Source: Armillaria gallica
Taxonomy: Eukaryota; Basidiomycota; Agaricomycetes; Agaricales; Physalacriaceae
Length of the DNA: 64,000 bases
Assembly (NCBI GenBank): GCA_037576215.1
Contig: JBANDB010000007.1
Coordinates: 3,193,001-3,257,000 of the forward strand
Direction: 5' to 3'
The notes under the pieces are model-generated. The model made no database searches. It was not told the DNA's origin and saw nothing but the letters and a program-made list of their open reading frames with translations. Shown piece by piece: positions 61,394 through 64,000 of the stretch. The position numbers and the translations under genes are program-made. How positions within the stretch are numbered: the stretch's first letter is position 1; every line of letters starts with the position of its first letter.

Positions 61394-62758
61394 CCGTGCA
61401 CTAAATCAATTCCTCTGTACACAAGAATACACTGCGACTTTAAGTCTGTGAAGTAGTACTGCTTGGTAGTCAAGTACTAGATGCTAAGGCTATAAGCCGG
61501 TAGGGATCTCTCGAAGTGAGAGGGAATGGAAGCAGGTATGACATGAATACCACGAATCCATATGCAAAAACGCAGGACAAGACTAGAAAATGTCGCTCTA
61601 CGGTAATTGGAGTGGGGTGAACAATAGAGAATAGACTAAATGGTCGACAATAGTCTAGGGGTGAGCGAGGCAATGGGAAAATGGCGTGGGGACTGCGAGT
61701 GGAGAAATAAACATGGAACAAGATGCTGAGGGTGGTGGTGAGAGAAAATGGAGAACTATGAAAACTGGCGGTGATACTGGTCCTATACGATGCAAGGGTG
61801 CTGAGTCGATGTCAAAACTGGTCTGGTACTGAAATGATCCTATCCTATGTCAAAACTAACCTTCAAGTCGACTCGAGGGACTGATACTATACGAAAACTG
61901 GCTGAAACTGATCCTAAGTCTGCTCAGAGACTACCCAAGTGGGCAACGATAATGATGGCGAAAGAGAAACAGTAAAAACTCCAATGGTATGAAAGTGAAA
62001 CAATGACTGCCTATAAAAGATAACAGAGACAAGGTATGGCACGGCGATCATGTATTGGCACAATATGAACGTGTACCAATAGTGTTAAGAGTGAAGAGCG
62101 AGTGTGGAATAACTCTGGTGAGTTTAAGAGTTGACGTGCAATTGAGATTATGCTGGGGTAAACGGTATATTGCCATAGAACGGTGAATAGATGTAGTTTA
62201 CTGGCAATAATTGATGTAGCGCACTAAGATAGACTGCGATAGACTCATCCTCAACTGGTGATAAACTGACTAGCTACATTTTTCTAGTTGGTTTTTATAC
62301 TACAAGTATGAATTTATAAATAGTGTAAATATGAGCGACTTAGTAAGGCTGTAAGGCTGTAGCTTAGTAAAATCATAGTGAACATATGGTCCTTTTGCCT
62401 TTGAAAGTAACAGCAAGTCGTCGATGTTACTGTGTTCGGACTGAAGCCGTATGGTCTTATTGAGTGACAAGCGGGTCAACAAGTGCTGTTTAGCTGTGGA
62501 TTTCTAGGTGATAGTCGTAGTGCTGAGGAGTACGCATGGGGGTATATTTTCTTGAGGCCTTGGCATTGTAACAGCCTTAGTAAACACGGTCTGTAGTTGC
62601 CGTGGCTGCAATTATCATAGCTGGGAAGGTACTCGCATCAATCATGTCATTTCATTAAGTGATCGATGGGCGTGTCAACTAGTTGCTTCTGAGTGATGCG
62701 ATGATTCCGTATTAGGATGATGGTCAATCCATGGTGCCTTACCATGATGAAATACAGC

Positions 62759-63020
62759 CTTGCATGCTAGATTTCTACTTAAATAGTGTCAGTTGACACA
62801 TAGTGAAAACACAATATAAGTGTCAGTTAAAAATATTCAATTTCTCAGGATTATATGGTATATTAGTCAGCAGGCCAACTCTTGACATCATGACATCATC
62901 AGAAAATCCCGGCAGACCTGGGAATTGAACCCAGGATCTTAAAAAGATTTATAATAATATCACATGAGTTTTCTGAGCAGACATGCTAACCACTGTACCA
63001 TACTAGCATTATATATTTAT
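62759..63020 (-). mobile_element. tRNA-like (SINE-type) sequence
   Basis: On the minus strand a perfect A box TGGTACAGTGG (62,990-63,000) and a B box GGTTCAATTCC (62,921-62,931) occur in the right order, with a T-arm that pairs (CTGGG/CCCAG). The acceptor stem cannot be formed and the spacing between boxes is long, so this is more likely a SINE head or tRNA relic than a tRNA gene. No poly-A tail is evident. Confidence 0.45.
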
Positions 63021-63261
63021 GTAATCATCACTCTATATGACCTCCCTCTCTTAGATTTATAATATCCCAATTGGGCCCTCCCTTTGGTGCGCTTTGTTGC
63101 GCTTTTTTTTCCTTATTGGGCTGGTCAAATCGGCCCATCAATTGCACCTAGAATTGGCTCTCCCATGGCATTGATGGCATCAATATCAGGCTATTTTCGG
63201 ACAAAAATCGCATTTTGGCTCATTTTGGGCTTCCTCAGGCTACTGGGTGGGTCATGGGATG

Positions 63262-64000
63262 GTACTAGTATATGCCTAAACATAAATAGCATAAAAGCGA
63301 ACCCTCTGGTGAGGTATGGGGGCCCTGGGGAGGGGATAAAATAGGTAAAATAGTGAAAAATAGCGGAAAATCACCGAAAATTCGCGTTTTGGGGATACTA
63401 CACGCATCAGATCGCTTCGAAAACTTGATCAATGAATTCCTTGACCTTGAAAACCCCCAAACAGCCCCTCTACAGTATATGTGGCGCATTTTATGGCTAG
63501 GCATAATCGGGAAAATAGGCTTTTTATGGTACTGCGTACATTGGATCTCTCCGGGAATGTTACCAATCGATTTCTACACTATTTAAACCCTAGAATACAT
63601 CTTCATATGCTATATATGATCACCGGAATGCGATGAAAAATGGGGAATTAGGGGGGAAACACAGTGTATTTTGTTTTCTAGGCGTCGCGTTGGTCTGGGG
63701 ACATCACCAATCGATTCCTCGTGTATGCAGTACCATAAAAAGCCTATTTTCCCGATTATGCCTAGCCATAAAATGCGCCACATATACTGTAGAGGGGCTG
63801 TTTGGGGGTTTTCAAGGTCAAGGAATTCATTGATCAAGTTTTCGAAGCGATCTGATGCGTGTAGTATCCCCAAAACGCGAATTTTCGGTGATTTTCCGCT
63901 ATTTTTCACTATTTTACCTATTTTATCCCCTCCCCAGGGCCCCCATACCTCACCAGAGGGTTCGCTTTTATGCTATTTATGTTTAGGCATATACTAGTAC
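63262..64000. repeat. Large inverted repeat, arms at least 274 bp, spacer about 190 bp
   Basis: 63,262-63,535 is, by eye, the exact reverse complement of 63,727-64,000, and the right arm reaches the window edge. The same peptide (starting MKNSGKSPKIRVLGILHASD) can therefore be read from both arms, 63,353 on plus and 63,909 on minus. CpG is retained. The spacer (63,536-63,726) holds ACCAATCGATT twice. No domain is recognised. Confidence 0.95.

Larger units (their letters stand above)
59407..62758 (-). mobile_element. LTR family A (subfamily A2), reversed, split by a forward family A LTR
   Basis: The plus-strand left edge TGATGAGCCTAGAC follows CCGT (59,403-59,406), just upstream of the Gypsy 3 gag. 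The LTR runs to 59,525 and resumes at 61,394. It is closely similar to the reversed LTR at 14,515-16,159 and ends abruptly at about 62,758, roughly 200 bp short of the expected TGATGAGCC terminus (read in reverse). Confidence 0.7.

Noticed and set aside
62921..63000. A functional tRNA gene on the minus strand
   Set aside because: The 5' and 3' ends do not pair as an acceptor stem and the A-to-B box distance is long, although both boxes are perfect.
63353..63586. Protein-coding gene in the palindrome
   Set aside because: The same peptide appears from both arms simply because they are inverted copies; no domain, start context or introns support it.

Overview
The window looks like a filamentous basidiomycete (Agaricomycotina-type) nuclear locus. 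It has short GT-AG introns of 40-60 bp, a NACHT-class NLR gene with an N-terminal C2-like region, KDZ and PIF/Harbinger DNA transposons, chromodomain Gypsy elements and CpG-depleted repeats. No rRNA, CRISPR or confident tRNA gene is visible. No species can be named from the sequence alone.

Layout. Positions 1-7,980 are CpG-normal: the 3' end of a LINE reverse transcriptase, a membrane-anchor fragment, and copy 1 of a duplicated segment (about 2,990-6,830) that carries a decayed Crinkler-like reading frame. Positions 7,983-12,684 hold the only host gene that looks intact, a nine-or-more-exon NLR of about 1,400 residues with an 11-copy, 21-bp coding repeat between its NACHT half and its propeller-like half. 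Copy 2 of the duplicated segment runs from about 13,540 to 46,071. It has lost nearly all CpG and is broken into three pieces by insertions.

Mobile-element stack. Into copy 2 went (a) a solo LTR (family B, 14,173-18,080, TSD CCAT), itself hit by a reversed solo LTR (family A) and a tRNA-derived SINE; (b) a 25.3-kb KDZ DNA transposon (19,517-44,864), itself hit by a gag-only LTR element (19,662-24,338) and by a 14.2-kb Gypsy element (26,397-40,604, TSD ACAAT). That Gypsy contains a foldback element (about 31,140-37,426) whose arms are 159/160-bp tandem repeats, and the foldback contains another solo family A LTR (33,185-34,933, TSD GCGC); (c) a reversed family B LTR (46,072-47,336). This LTR is broken by a second Gypsy (Gypsy 3), whose 3' LTR holds a two-gene PIF/Harbinger element (47,342-50,250, TSD TTA) and whose chromodomain is split by a further solo LTR. 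Near the right end a family A LTR sits inside another family A LTR.

The order of nesting gives a relative history. Most element genes carry in-frame stops; several are TGA where CGA (Arg) is expected, which fits deamination at CpG. The least decayed mobile genes are those of the Harbinger element: its Myb/SANT gene is open throughout and its DDE transposase has one visible nonsense codon. The window ends inside a near-perfect inverted repeat (63,262-64,000).
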